From Mya arenaria (taxonomy: Eukaryota > Mollusca > Bivalvia > Myida > Myidae): a DNA stretch of 64,000 nt. Below the pieces are notes generated by a model. The model saw only the letters and a program-made list of their open reading frames with translations. It was not told the DNA's origin and searched no databases. The stretch is taken from contig NC_069133.1 in assembly GCF_026914265.1 (NCBI RefSeq), forward strand, positions 46,969,417-47,033,416. The letters are read 5' to 3'. The position numbers and the translations under genes were made by a program. Below are positions 44,762 through 57,086 of the stretch, one piece after another (the first letter of the stretch is position 1; each line of letters starts with the position of its first letter).

Positions 44762-44860
44762 ACTACATCCTAAAACACGCACTTTTCCTATAATGGTAGT
44801 GTCAGTGCCCATTTCGTAGGTAGGTCGGTAACCCAAACTATAAATTACTTTTTTAGGTCT

Positions 44861-46503
44861 AGACTCAAATATACCATGTAGGCAAATTTGCCCCTGGGTT
44901 ATTTTTTTGACATGTTTAGATGGCAATTGAGATAAATAAAATTGTAATTAAAAATCCTATAACTTGTGTTGAAAAGTACATAGATATAGCTGTTGAAAAG
45001 TACATATTGATTATTATAATAAACAAATGAAATGTTTGTATTCAACACCACTTATATTTGCTAAGTGATATTATATGGGATTTATGTTGGGAAACTACTA
45101 TATTATTGTTTTCCTCAACAAATTTGGAAGACAATCAGAAGACATTTAAAGTGTATCTTTAAGTTTGATTAAAAAAAACAAAATAAGAATAAAGAAAATG
45201 TAGTTCTAAGCTTTAACATATTTGCTGAAAAAGGGGTTCCATAGCTTTTTGAAAGTTACCGTTAAACACTCCATTTTGATTCAAATGAGTTTCATAAAAA
45301 GAATTAAAGGGTCAAACTTTAAAACAAATAGTTAATCAAACAAAGTCACCATATTTCAACATTACAGTACTTTAATAAGAAAGAATTTGCCAAGACAGGC
45401 AACAAGGTTGACAGAATAAATAATTTCATATTTACCAACTTTCTACCTCTATTTTTGTTTTGTCTAAAGATATTTTGTATAGCGCAGCGAAATTTCAATA
45501 CCCCCTTGGGCAAGTAGGTTTTGTATATGGGCAAATATACCCCATTTTCAGACTACATTTGGATAGTTGTGTTTACATGCACATATTTACCCTGTGGTAA
45601 ATTTGCCCCCATGGAAATCTCTTGTCATGTAAAAGGGGTAATAATTAATCTTGGAAAATTAGCTTTGTAGAGGAATCAGTCACAGCTCAATATATGTATC
45701 AATTCAGTCACAGAGGCTAATAAACAAAATACAATGCACATCATCTGTTGGCTTGTTTGAAAGTCCTCTTGAAAAAATTATAAAACATAATTATACAAGG
45801 GATATCATTTTAATAGAAACAGTCTTTGATAATTCGTAGAATTCTTTTTTAAACGTTTAATAGAAACACATAGAGATCCTCCCGTCTTTGATAATTTGCA
45901 TAAATGTTTTATAAACAAAATTAATGTTGATATAAACACATGTTAGAATAGAACTCCATGCATCCAGCCTCAGTGGAAATGGTTTTAAACATATTTCATT
46001 TTCAATTAATAATTTTTATTAATTATCGGATAGAAACACTCCAGCATAAAATTCTTCTTATCACAGAGCTAGAAAGGCGATTAAGTAAACAACACGAAAT
46101 CTCTTCACCGCGCGTGCTCTGACGTCACACAGTGTACCTTTTTGATCTGCATTTGTTCTCATGACGCGTGTCTGTTTTATTAGTTTGACAGATATATCAA
46201 AACAGTAAATTGGAAACTTAATATGATGTGGTTACCTAACTGCCAATTTGATTATGTAGACAAATGACAATCCAAATCTAAATCTGTTCGTCGCAAATAA
46301 AGGGACAACATTGTCAATTGCTAAACAAGCCCTATTCAAGCATTGCCTCGGCTTTTCGCAGTTTTGTTATTGAAGCCATTTATTTTCATGGTATTAATTA
46401 CGGTTTATTGATGGTCAATCTTTTGATTTTAATTGGGTTAACCAAAATTATTTCAATTCCGAACCTTTAAAAAAGCGTGACCGTGTACTAATTATGAACC
46501 TAC
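44861..46503. other. No gene recognised
   Basis: AT-rich. A TGACGTCA (CRE-like) octamer occurs near 46120 in a small GC-richer patch. Confidence 0.4.
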
Positions 46504-46535
46504 CTCCAAACAGAGAGCTCACAGTTGCCCGCCAT
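46504..46535 (-). CDS. Candidate first coding exon (very tentative)
   Basis: On the minus strand AAGAAAATGGCGGGC is a strong start context. It is followed by ten codons (MAGNCELSVW) and then GGAG followed by GTAGGT, a good splice donor. It resembles the start contexts of LMAN2 and of the LINE ORF1. No matching downstream exon was recognised to the left, so this may be chance. Confidence 0.2.
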
Positions 46536-48739
46536 TTTCTTCAAGCAAAACAACAAATTTACCGAGGAAGTCGATAATTGTCTGTTGACCTTGAACATTT
46601 TCACACATTTGGAGGAATTAAAAGATTTAGATTTGATTTAAAATTGACCCGGTCTTATAATAAATGAGTTGAAACAAAAAGTACCAGATTTCATGGGCAG
46701 AGTTAGGGGGTCGTCTTATAAGCGGATGGCCTTATATTCGGGGGGAAAAATGGGGTAAACAGTTTTCACCAATTATCTCATGCAATTTAAGAATATTACA
46801 ATTATCGCTGGTCAATCTTTTATTGTGTTTGAATTATCTTGATTTCTCTGCCATGAAACGGAATCTGTGTATTACATAGAACCAATAGATTCAATGATTT
46901 CACTTATGGTTTAACTGTTGATAAAAAAAGCGACATGTGTTCAGGAAATCCTTAATATTTATAGGAAATAAATGCATAACAAAGGAACGGATATCTACAC
47001 CATTGTTATATTGTTATAGCATAAGTGCGCCATTGTTCGGTCAATTGGCCAGTTTCTTTGATGGTGTTTGTGTACAAGTTATGATATGAATTCAAGCTTC
47101 TGTTGAAGATAATATTTTAAAAGATGTTATTTGATCTGTGATATCAATAGGGAACCGGCGACAGATATGTATGTACATTGAAAAAAGATCAGTATAATGA
47201 GTTTATTAATTTATTTTTTTGGCGAGTCTGTTTGATGTTTTGGGGTGGTATTAATAAAACATCTTGAGTCAATTCCTAAATTAAGTTGACTTCTTAAGTT
47301 TTCACTTTCAAACTAAAAGAAAAGTTTAATAGTTATTATATATGGAAACATTGAAGTGTGTTTTTTATCAATAAGTTCAATGAAAATAATGTATTTTGGA
47401 AATACTTCATTTTTTATTTCATATGACTTAAAGAGATAATAAAAAATTAGGAAAGTCATTAAAGTTATGAAATTACTTAAGAAGTTTAAACTTTTATGAA
47501 TACCGCCTCAGACTTGGATTCAAGTCGTTAATGACAAGATATGTTTGAATGATATTTGTTCCTGTTTTAAAGTGACTGCTCTTTATAAAATTCTTTGATA
47601 TCTATATAATGTTAAAAAAAAAACCTCTCTGGAACAAGGGGAAAAATGTGCATGCAAATTCTGACTGAAGCTTAAATCATTTTTTTCAAGTAGTTTTATT
47701 GAGTGTAAGTATATCTTTTTTCTCTTGAGTGATTGTTTTTCAAAAAAAAACAGTTTGGGTATTGGCACATTCTATTAGCAATATAAAAATAAATACCAAT
47801 ATATAAATGGTTATTGATGGTCGAAAGGTACGGTGTTCAAACCCATGTTTGGTTATATACTCTTTCTTTCACTTTATAACCATTGTGTTGTGATTATCTT
47901 TTGTCATTTTTGTCAGCATTGTTGTCTGATCCCATGAGCCCTGTAAAACCTTTAAAATTCATCTATAACTTGAATACCATTTTAAACCAACTGTTGCTCT
48001 TTGAAGAAATGAATCAATAACTCATTATATTTTTAATTTATATTAGTTACGGATCACAGAAGATAGCCACAGGCTTTAACATTTGAATATCTGATAAATA
48101 TTTTCCCCTTTTGCTGGCAGTTCACCATTGGTGTTTGGATGTACTACTAGTATCTTGATCAATTGATTAAACATTCTAAAAGATCAATCTGATAAATGTT
48201 GTTCTTTCTTTAATACATTACAGTGAAATTAGTAATGGTATTGGCCTGACCAGTGGTCAATAGTCCAGGTCTGGGTTATTAAATTTAAATGTTCAATTTT
48301 CACCAAAGGTGTTTAATAAGTTTGAAATTTCATCCTCAATTTCTTTCAAAAACATTACAGTGAAAATCCTTTCCAAAGGTTGGCGTCTTTAATTTATTAA
48401 ACCATGATCATATTCAACTAAGATAGCTGATGTGCCTGAATTGAGAGACCAAAGAAGAACTTAAGAGGTGTGTATTTATTTTCTGTGTTGTCATTATATA
48501 TCAAAAGTTTGGTTGAAATGTTGTGGTGTTTTTTTTTAATATTTGGAGTTTGCATTTCTTGATGTCAGGGTAAGTCTTGCAAGGCTATTCCTATACCAGT
48601 AATAGGGCATCTGAAAGAGATCACTTAGTCACACCACAAAAGAGAAAACAAATTCATTACATGCAGTGTATTATCACAGGCAAGTCAAATTAAACAAATG
48701 CAGATGATTTATCATTACTGTAAAAATGATGCAGATATT
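46536..48739. other. No gene recognised
   Basis: AT-rich sequence. A CGTCTTATAAGCGG word near 46732 resembles motifs seen in mariner-type ends, but no element could be delimited. Confidence 0.4.
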
Positions 48740-51498
48740 TGGCAACACACTGTCCATGTAGGACATGAGGGACTGCTGTCAACACACTGTCCATGTAGGA
48801 CATGAGGGACTGCTGTCAACACACTGTCCATGTAGGACATGAGGGACTGCTGTCAACACACTGTCCATGTAGGACATGAGGGACTGCTGTCAACACACTG
48901 TCCATGTAGGACATCAGTGATTGCTGTCAATTCACTGTCCATGTAGGACACGAGGGACTGCTGTCAACGCACTGTCCATGTAGGACATCAGTGATAGCTG
49001 TCAACACACTGTCCATGTAGGACATCAGTGATTGCTGTCAACACACTGTCTATGTAGGACATGAGTGACTGCTGTCAACACACTGTAACACACTGTCCAT
49101 GTAGGACATCAGGGACTGCTGTCAAACAGACTGTCCGTGTAGGACATGAGGGACTGCTGTCAACACACTGTCCATGTAGGACATGAGGGACTGCTGTCAA
49201 CACACTGTCCATGTAGGACATCAGTGACTGCTGACAACACACTGTCCATGTAGGACATCAGTGACTGCTGTCAACACACTGTCCATGTAGGACATCAGTG
49301 ACTGCTGACAACACACTGTCCATGTAGGACATCAGTGACAGCTGTCAACACATTGTAACACACTGTCCATGTAGGACATCAGTGACAGCTGTCAACACAC
49401 TGTAACACACTGTCCATGTAGGACATCAGTGACTGCTGTCAACACACTGTCCATGTAGGACATCAGTGACAGCTGTCAACACACTGTAACACACTGTCCA
49501 TGTAGGACATCAGGGACTGCTGTCAAACAGACTGTCCATGTAGGACATCAGTGACTGCTGACAACACACTGTCCATGTAGGACATCAGTGACTGCTGACA
49601 ACACACTGTCCATGTAGGACATCAGGGACTGCTGTCAAACAGACTGTCCATGTAGGACATCAGTGACTGCTGACAACACACTGTCCATGTAGGACATCAG
49701 TGACTGCTGTCAACACACTGTCCATGTAGGACATCAGTGATAGCTGTCAACACACTGTCCATGTAGGACATTAGTGACTGCTGTCAACACACTGTCCATG
49801 TAGGACATCAGGGACTGCTGTCAACACACTGTCCATGTAGGACATCAGTGACTGCTGTCAACACACTGTCCATGTAGGACATTAGTGACTGCTGTCAACA
49901 CACTGTCCATGTAGGACATCAGTGACTGCTGTCAACACACTGTCCATGTAGGACATCAGGGACTGCTGACAAACAGACTGTCCATGTAGGACATCAGTGA
50001 CTGCTGACAACACACTGTCCATGTAGGACATCAGTGACTGCTGACAACACACTGTCCATGTAGGACATCAGTGACTGCTGTCAACACACTGTCCATGTAG
50101 GACATTAGTGACTGCTGTCAACACACTGTCCATGTAGGACATTAGTGACTGCTGTCAACACACTGTCCATGTAGGACATTAGTGACTGCTGTCAACACAC
50201 TGTCCATGTAGGACATCAGTGACTGCTGTCAACACACTGTCCATGTAGGACATCAGTGACTGCTGTCAACACACTGTCCATGTAGGACATTAGTGACTGC
50301 TGTCAACACACTGTCCACTTAGGACATTAGTGACTGCTGACAACACACTGTCCATGTAGGACATTAGTGACTGCTGTCAACACACTGTCCACTTAGGACA
50401 TTAGTGACTGCTGTCAACACACTGTCCATGTAGGACATCAGTGACTGCTGACAACACACTGTCCATGTAGGACATGAGGGACTGCTGTCAACACACTGTC
50501 CATGTAGGACATCAGGGACTGCTGTCAACACACTGTCCATGTAGGACATCAGGGACTGCTGTCAACACACTGTCCATGTAGGACATCAGGGACTGCTGTC
50601 AACACACTGTCCATGTAGGACATCAGGGACTGCTGTCAAACAGACTGTCCGTGTAGGACATCAGTGATTGCTGTCAACACACTGTCCATGTAGGACATCA
50701 GTGACTGCTGTCAAACAGACTGTCCATGTAGGACATCAGTGACTGCTGTCAACACACTGTCCATGTAGGACATTAGTGACTGCTGTCAACACACTGTCCA
50801 TGTAGGACATCAGTGACTGCTGACAACACACTGTCCATGTAGGACATTAGTGACTGCTGTCAACACACTGTCCACTTAGGACATTAGTGACTGCTGTCAA
50901 CACACTGTCCATGTAGGACATCAGTGACTGCTGACAACACACTGTCCATGTAGGACATGAGGGACTGCTGTCAACACACTGTCCATGTAGGACATGAGGG
51001 ACTGCTGTCAACACACTGTCCATGTAGGACATCAGGGACTGCTGTCAACACACTGTCCATGTAGGACATCAGGGACTGCTGTCAAACAGACTGTCCGTGT
51101 AGGACATCAGTGATTGCTGTCAACACACTGTCCATGTAGGACATCAGTGACTGCTGTCAAACAGACTGTCCGTGTAGGACATCAGTGATTGCTGTCAACA
51201 CACTGTCCATGTAGGACATGAGGGACTGCTGTCAACACACTGTCCATGTAGGACATCAGTGACTGCTGACAACACACTGTCCATGTAGGACATCAGGGAC
51301 TGCTGGCAACACACTGTCCATGTAGGACATCAGTGACTGCTGGCAACACACTGTCCATGTAGGACATCAGTGACTGCTGACAACACACTGTCCATGTAGG
51401 ACATCAGGGACTGCTGTCAAACAGACTGTCCGTGTAGGACATCAGTGATTGCTGTCAACACACTGTCCATGTAGGACATCAGTGACTGCTGTCAACAC
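48740..51498. repeat. 37-bp satellite array, about 74 units, hairpin in each unit
   Basis: The consensus unit is CAACACACTGTCCATGTAGG then ACATCAGTGACTGCTGT (37 bp). Most units contain TGTCC-ATGTA-GGACA, a five-pair stem with a five-base loop. Variants include CATGAGGGACTG, CATTAGTGACTG, AAACAGACTGTCC, and an inserted ACACACTGTA. Two stretches, 50364-50549 and 50847-51032, are almost identical, 483 bases apart (about 13 units), showing higher-order duplication. Minus-strand open frames through the array are repeat artefacts. Confidence 0.95.
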
Positions 51499-51770
51499 TT
51501 GCCTGATTAATATTTGTAAATTATTTTGTTTCAAGGACAACAAGTGATGTCTATTGATTAATAAAATATATTTGGATGAATCAACTATGTGAGCCTTTAA
51601 TATTTGAAATGATTGGGCACAAAGTCCATAAAACCTCTTTCCTTGTCACTAAATTGCAGTTCCCTTTTAATAGCAATTATTTCATTTTGATTTCCATTAA
51701 AGAGAAATCTTATGTGCAGTTTAAGTTCTTGTATCAAGTTGTATTAGCATTTGTGTTTTTGAACATTTAA
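51499..51770. other. Spacer between satellite and H4
   Basis: AT-rich, no gene recognised. Confidence 0.4.
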
Positions 51771-52465
51771 TTATGTCTCCCCCTCTCTGGGGGAGACATA
51801 TTGTTTTTGCCCTGTCCGTCAGTCCGGTAGTCCGTCAGTCCGTCAGTCCGTCCGTACGTCGCACTTCGTTTCCGATCGATAACTGGAAAACCGCATGACC
51901 TAGGATCACCAAACTTGGTAGGGAGGTTGGTCGTGAGGTGTAGAGGATCCCTATTGTTTTTGGGGTCACTAGGTCAAAGGTCAAGGTCGCGGCGACCCCC
52001 AATATAAAAAACATTTCTGCTCAAAATCTTGAGAACGGTTTGACCTAGGTTCACCAAACTTGGTAGGGAGGTTGGTCATGAGGTGTAGAAGATCCCTATT
52101 GTTTTTGGGGTCACTAGGTCAAAGGTCAAGGTCGCGGCGACCCCCAATGTAAAAAACATTTCCGCTCAATATCTTGAGAATGGTTTGACCTAGGTTCACC
52201 AAACTTGGTACGGAGGTTGATCATGAGGTTTAGAAAACTCCTATATTTTGGGGGGTCACAAGGTCAAAGGTCAACGTCGCTGTGACCTCTAATGTAAAAA
52301 AATATTTCCGTGCAATATCAGGAGAATGCTTTGATCTAGGTTCACCAAACTTTGAAGTGAGGTTGGTCATGATGTCTAGATGATCCCAATTGTTTTGGGG
52401 GTAACAAGGTCAATAGTCAAGGTCGTGGTGACCTTCCATGTACAAATCATTTGCGTGTAATATCT
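51771..52465 (+). mobile_element. Helentron-like element H4a, 5' part only
   Basis: The 5' end is TTATGTCTCCCCC with palindrome partner GGGGGAGACATA. A CCGTCAGT microsatellite follows, then about four units of about 146 bp (CTTGAGAAYGGTTTGACCTA type, with GGTCAAAGGTCAAGGTCGCG). It has no 3' hairpin of its own. It stops where a second 5' end (H4b) begins. Confidence 0.75.
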
Positions 52466-53614
52466 TTATGTCTCCCCCATTCATGGGGAGACATATTGTT
52501 TTTGCCCTGTCCGTCAGTCAGTCCATCAGTCTGTCAGTCAGTCAGTCAGTACGTCACACTTCGTTTCCGCCCAATAACTATAGAACTCTTAGACCCAGGA
52601 ACTTCATACTTGGTATGCTAGTTGGTCATGACTAGTAGATGACCCCTATTGAATTTGGGGTCACTAGGTCAAAGATCAGGGTCAACGTGACCTTGAGGTG
52701 AAGAAACGGTTTCCACTCAATAACTAAAGATCCTTTGGGTCCAGGAACTTCATACTTGGTATGCTAGTTGTTCATGACTATTAGATGACTCCTATTGATT
52801 TTGAGATCAAAAGGTCAAAGGTCAAGGTTACCTTCAGGTAAAAAATGTTATGTTGGCAGTGACCTTAAGCTTAAAAATGGTTTCTGCTCAATAACTAAAG
52901 AAAGCTTGTACCCAGGAACTTCATAGTTGTTCATGACTAGTAGATGACTCCTATTGATTTTGAGATCAGTAGGTCAATGGTCAAGGTCACCGTGACCTTG
53001 AAGTGAAGAAAAAGTTTCCGCTCAATAACTAAAGATCCTTTGGTTTCAGGAACTTCATACTTGGTAAGCTAGTTGTTCATGACTAGAAGATGACCCCTAT
53101 TGATTTTCAGATCAAAAGGTCAAAGGTTACCTTCAGGTAAAAAATGATACGTTGGCGGTGACCTTAAGCTTAAAAATGGTTTCTGCTCAATAACTTAAGA
53201 ACGCTTGTACCCAGGAACTTCATTCTTGGTACGCTAGTCGGTCATGACTAGTAGATGACCCCTATTGATTTTGAGATCAGTAGGTCAAAGGTCAAGGTTG
53301 CCATGACCTTGAGTTGAAGAAATGGTTACCGCTCAGTAACTAAAGAACACTTGCACCCAAGAACTTAATACTTGGTATGCAAGTTGGTTATGTAGATGAT
53401 CCCTATTGTGATCAGTAGGTAAATGTTTACATTTTCCATGATTAATCAACAACACTTTCTTCTCTTCACTATTTAATATAATCGAATAAACCAAACTTCA
53501 CTGTTGGTTTGTCTCCAGTCCAAAGTTACAAATTTCATGTCCATCATTTATTTTTTCTCAGCTACGACCACACAATAGGGGAGACAAGCGCTTTTTCAAA
53601 AAAGCAATCTCTAG
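52466..53614 (+). mobile_element. Helentron-like non-autonomous element H4b
   Basis: TTATGTCTCCCCCATTCATG then GGGAGACATA forms the terminal palindrome. A GTCAGTCAGT microsatellite follows (about 52510-52550). The core has about 145-172-bp units (CAATAACTAAAGATCC, CCAGGAACTTCATACTTGG). The inverted terminus AGGGGAGACA lies at about 53577-53586, then the hairpin GCTTTTT-C-A-AAAAAGC (53590-53605), then AATCT and CTAG (53611-53614). No protein. It is the same design as H1, H3 and H5 with a different sequence. Confidence 0.8.
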
Positions 53615-54620
53615 TTGTATATGATGAAATTAATTTCAACATTGCATCATTCTACAAAATATTGATAAGTTTAAAGTTTGGCCAGGGAATGCATCAATAA
53701 AATATAAGCAAATCTAAAAAAAATCACATGTGTAGGGGAAGAAAATAGCATAGTCTGTTATAGGCATAGCAATATTTTCATAGCTTTTCTTATAAAAAAG
53801 TTATTTAGAAATTAATGTCACTTTTCACATAGGTTGTGTCCCGTGGTGACCCATGTGAGAACCCCTTTGAAGTCATGTGATTCCTCACCCTGATATTTGG
53901 GGATGAGTGTAAGACAGAAATAGTTCCATATAAAAATAGTAGTTTCCGGTAGGGTTTCTTTTTACTAAAAAAATTGAGCGTTTTTCCTTCTCTTTCACAA
54001 TCCCTTTAACTGTACCTTTTACACAAAAAATGGGGACTTGACATCGAAAGAGTAAAAAAAGAAAAACAGTCCTAACTTGATTTGTGAAACTATGTTATTT
54101 TGATGTTTTGGGTATGTCTAAAAAAATTGAATGAAATGGGTTTAGTTACATGTGCTCTGTTTTTCGGTTGTATCCAATTTTCGATATCTTAAAGTATTTC
54201 CCAGGGTCCAAACAACTTTGAAATAGCGAATTATGACTGCATATAAAGAATCATCTTTTAAATAGTCAACCCGACTGCTACAGGTAACAACACTGAGGAA
54301 CCTCCATCTTGTGATAAGCCCATAAATTTATTTTTAATGTATTATTAAATACAACTGTGGATATGGTTGTTTCAAAAGCTTAAAAAAAACAAAACGTTTT
54401 TGGTATGCATACACACCATATCCTCCAGAGGGGGATTAACTCCCTCATAATTTTCACCCAACCCCTGGTTTCCCAGCGAAGGATGAATGTCCACCTTAAT
54501 TTAAAACAAAAGCTACATTCTTCTTTTACACAAATATAATGAAAGTGTTAAATATTTAATATAGAAATAAAACCGTTATTTTCTTTCCATACTATATACA
54601 TTGTAAGTGAAAGAAATTGC
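53615..54620. other. No gene recognised
   Basis: AT-rich; several A/T homopolymer runs. No exon seen. Confidence 0.4.
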
Positions 54621-57086
54621 TTAAAGGGGCTGTACTCCGTATGATAAAATAGCAGGAAAAAAAAGATTTTTTTTGAAAACTGACATAAGCTTGGCATCGA
54701 TGTGTACAATGCATTGAAACTTACTAACTGAAGTACCACATAGTTTACAATTTATTCAAGTTTAGCAGTTATTTCGTATTTTTCCATTAAAAAAGATTAC
54801 TGGGTATGTCTACCTAGTAGAATTCATTCCTTATGCGTGATTGGCTAGTTGGTGTTATCATGTGATATTACCGAGGTAGGTGTATAGCTTAATTATGTCA
54901 ACAAATTAGAGTAAGCCTTCATAGCTCAGTGGATAAGACGCTGGTCTTTTTTTACATTTTGGTACTTTTTTTATGCCCCAGAAGGTGGGCATATTAAAAT
55001 CGCACTGTCCGTCCGTCCGTCCGTCCGGCTCTATAACTTTCCCTTGTATGGACAGATTTTAAAATAACTTGCCACATGTGTTCCACATACCAAGACGACG
55101 TGTGGCGTGCAAGACTCGTGTCCCTACCTCAAAGGTCAAGGTCACACTTAGTGTTTATTCACAATGGAGTGCTGCATATAAGGACATAGAGTATAGGTTG
55201 TCGTGTCCGGGCTGTAACTTTCTCTTGTATGGACAGATTTTAAAATAACTTGCCACATGTATTCCACATACCAAGACGACGTGTCGCGTGCAAGACCCGT
55301 GTCCCTACCTCAAAGGTCAAGGTCACACTTAGTGTTTATTTACAATGGAGTGCTGCATATAAGGACATAGAGTTTAGGTTGTCATGTCCGGGCTGTAACT
55401 TCCCCTTGTATTGACAGATTTTAAAATAACTTGACACATGTGTTCCACATACCAAGACGACGTGTCGCGTGCAAGACCCGTGTCCCTACCTCAAAGGTCA
55501 AGGTCACACTTAGTGTTTATTCACAATGGAGTGCTGCATATAAGGACATAGAGTTTAGGTTGTTGTGTCCGGGCTGTAACTTTCCCTTGTATGGACAGAT
55601 TTTAAAATAACTTGCCACATGTGTTCCACATACCAAGATGACGTGTTGCGTGCAAGACCCGTGTCCCTACCTCAAAGGTCAAGATCACACTTAGTGTTTA
55701 TTCACAATGGAGTGCTGCATATAAGGATATAAAGTATAGGTTGTCGTGTCCGGGCTGTAACTTTCTCTTGTATGGACAGATTTTACAATTACTTGCCATA
55801 TGTGTTCCACATACCAAGACGACGTGTCGCGTGCAAGACCCGTGTCCCTACCTCAAAGGTCAAGGTCACACTTAGTGTTTATTTACAATGGAGTGCTGCA
55901 TATAAGGACATAGAGTATAGGTTGTCGTGTCCGGGCTGTAACTTTCTCTTGTATGGACAGATTTTAAAATAACTTGCCACATGTGTTTCACATACCAAGA
56001 CGACGTGTCGCGTGCAAGACCCGTGTCCCTACCTCAAAGGTCAAGGTCACCCTTAGTGTTTATTTACAATGGAGTGCTGCATATAAGGACATAGAGTATA
56101 GGTTGTCGTGTCCGGGCTGTAACTTTCCCTTGTATGGACAGATTTTAAAATAACTTGCCACATGTGTTTCACATACCAAGACGACGTGTCGCGTGCAAGA
56201 CCCGTGTCCCTACCTCAAAGGTCAAGGTCACACTTAGTGTTTATTCACAATGGAGTGCTGCATATAAGGACATAGAGTATAGGTTGTCGTGTCCGGGCTG
56301 TAACTTTCTCTTGTATGGACAGATTTTAAAATAACTTGCTATATGTGTTCCACATACCAAGACGACGTGTCGCGTGCAAGACCCGTGTCCCTGCCTCAAA
56401 GGTCAAGGTCACACATAGTGTTTATTCACAATGGAGTGCTGCATATAAGGACATAGAGTATAGGTTGTCATGTCCGGGCTGTAACTTTCTCTTGTATGGA
56501 CAGATTTTAAAATAACTTGCCACATGTGTTCCACATACCAAGACGACGTGTCGCGTGCAAGACCCGTGTCCCTACCTCAAAGGTCAAGGTCACACTTAGT
56601 GTTTATTCACAATGGAGTGCTGCATATAAGGACATAGAGTTTAGGTTGTCGTGTCAGGGCTGTTACTTTCCCTTTTATGGACAGATTTTAAAATCACTTG
56701 CTACATGTGTTCCACATACGAAGACGACGTGTCGTGTGCAAGACCCATGTCCCTACCTCTAAGGTGAAAGATACACTAAGTGTTTATTCACAAGGGAATT
56801 CTGAATATAAGGACATAACAGTGTAGGTTGTCAAGTATGGGTGGTATTTTTTTATGTTCAGAGGCAATTTAAAATAACTTGCCATATGTATTTGACACGT
56901 AAAGGCAAGATCAACTTTTCATGTACTGACCTTGTTCGTAGGTCAATGTCACATTCGGGGGCATTCGTCACATACTGTGACAGCTCTTGTTTACAATTAT
57001 GATATCAAATTCTATTAGATAATTGTCCTGAAATTCGTAACAGAAAAATCTTTTTTTGGTGCCAATCTGGTGTACAGTCCCTTTAA
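54621..57086. repeat. TTAA MITE family 1, copy B, interrupted by H5
   Basis: Left TTAAAGGGGCTGTACTCC, right (inverted) TTAAAGGGACTGTACACC. It aligns with copy A (41731-42230) through GTACCACATAGTTTACAATT, the tRNA-like A box (about 54920) and TTACATTTTGGTA. It resumes after H5 with TTTACAATTATGATATCAAA. The MITE itself is about 450 bp. Confidence 0.85.
54971..56989 (+). mobile_element. Helentron-like non-autonomous element H5 (181-bp core, 9-10 units)
   Basis: The 5' end TTATGCCCCAG folds with GGTGGGCATA. A short CCGT microsatellite (about 55008-55026) follows. About nine to ten near-identical core units of about 181 bp come next, each with GTCCGGGCTGTAACTTTC, AAGACGACGTGTCGCGTG and CCTCAAAGGTCAAGGTCAC. 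The inverted terminus GGGGGCAT (56957-56964) precedes the hairpin GTCACA-TAC-TGTGAC (56967-56981), AGCT and CTTG (56986-56989). Flanking Ts (5 left, 3 right) add to the 8 Ts of the empty site in copy A, so there is no target-site duplication. Confidence 0.88.

Larger units (their letters stand above)
43595..44860. repeat. Second copy of the GGCCTAAAA fold-back element, interrupted
   Basis: Begins GGGTTTGGTTAGGGTTAC, then GGTAGGGTAGGTAGGC, as the inverted right half of 1734-2065. It ends GTAGGTAGGTCGGTAACCC then TTTTTTAGG. Its middle is split by TTAA MITE family 2 (43743-44761), which itself contains H3. The left terminal GGCCTAAAA part is lost. Confidence 0.65.

Noticed and set aside
50364..51032. 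Two near-identical 61-codon minus-strand frames
   Set aside because: They read through the 37-bp satellite; similarity reflects repeat structure, not a gene family.
48740..51498. CRISPR-like regular repeat array
   Set aside because: Units are contiguous with no unique spacers, the host is a eukaryote and there are no cas genes.
55772..56762. Repeated open frames with FHIPRRRVACKTRVPTSKVK
   Set aside because: They are in-frame stretches of the 181-bp core units of H5; no start, conservation or domain supports a protein.
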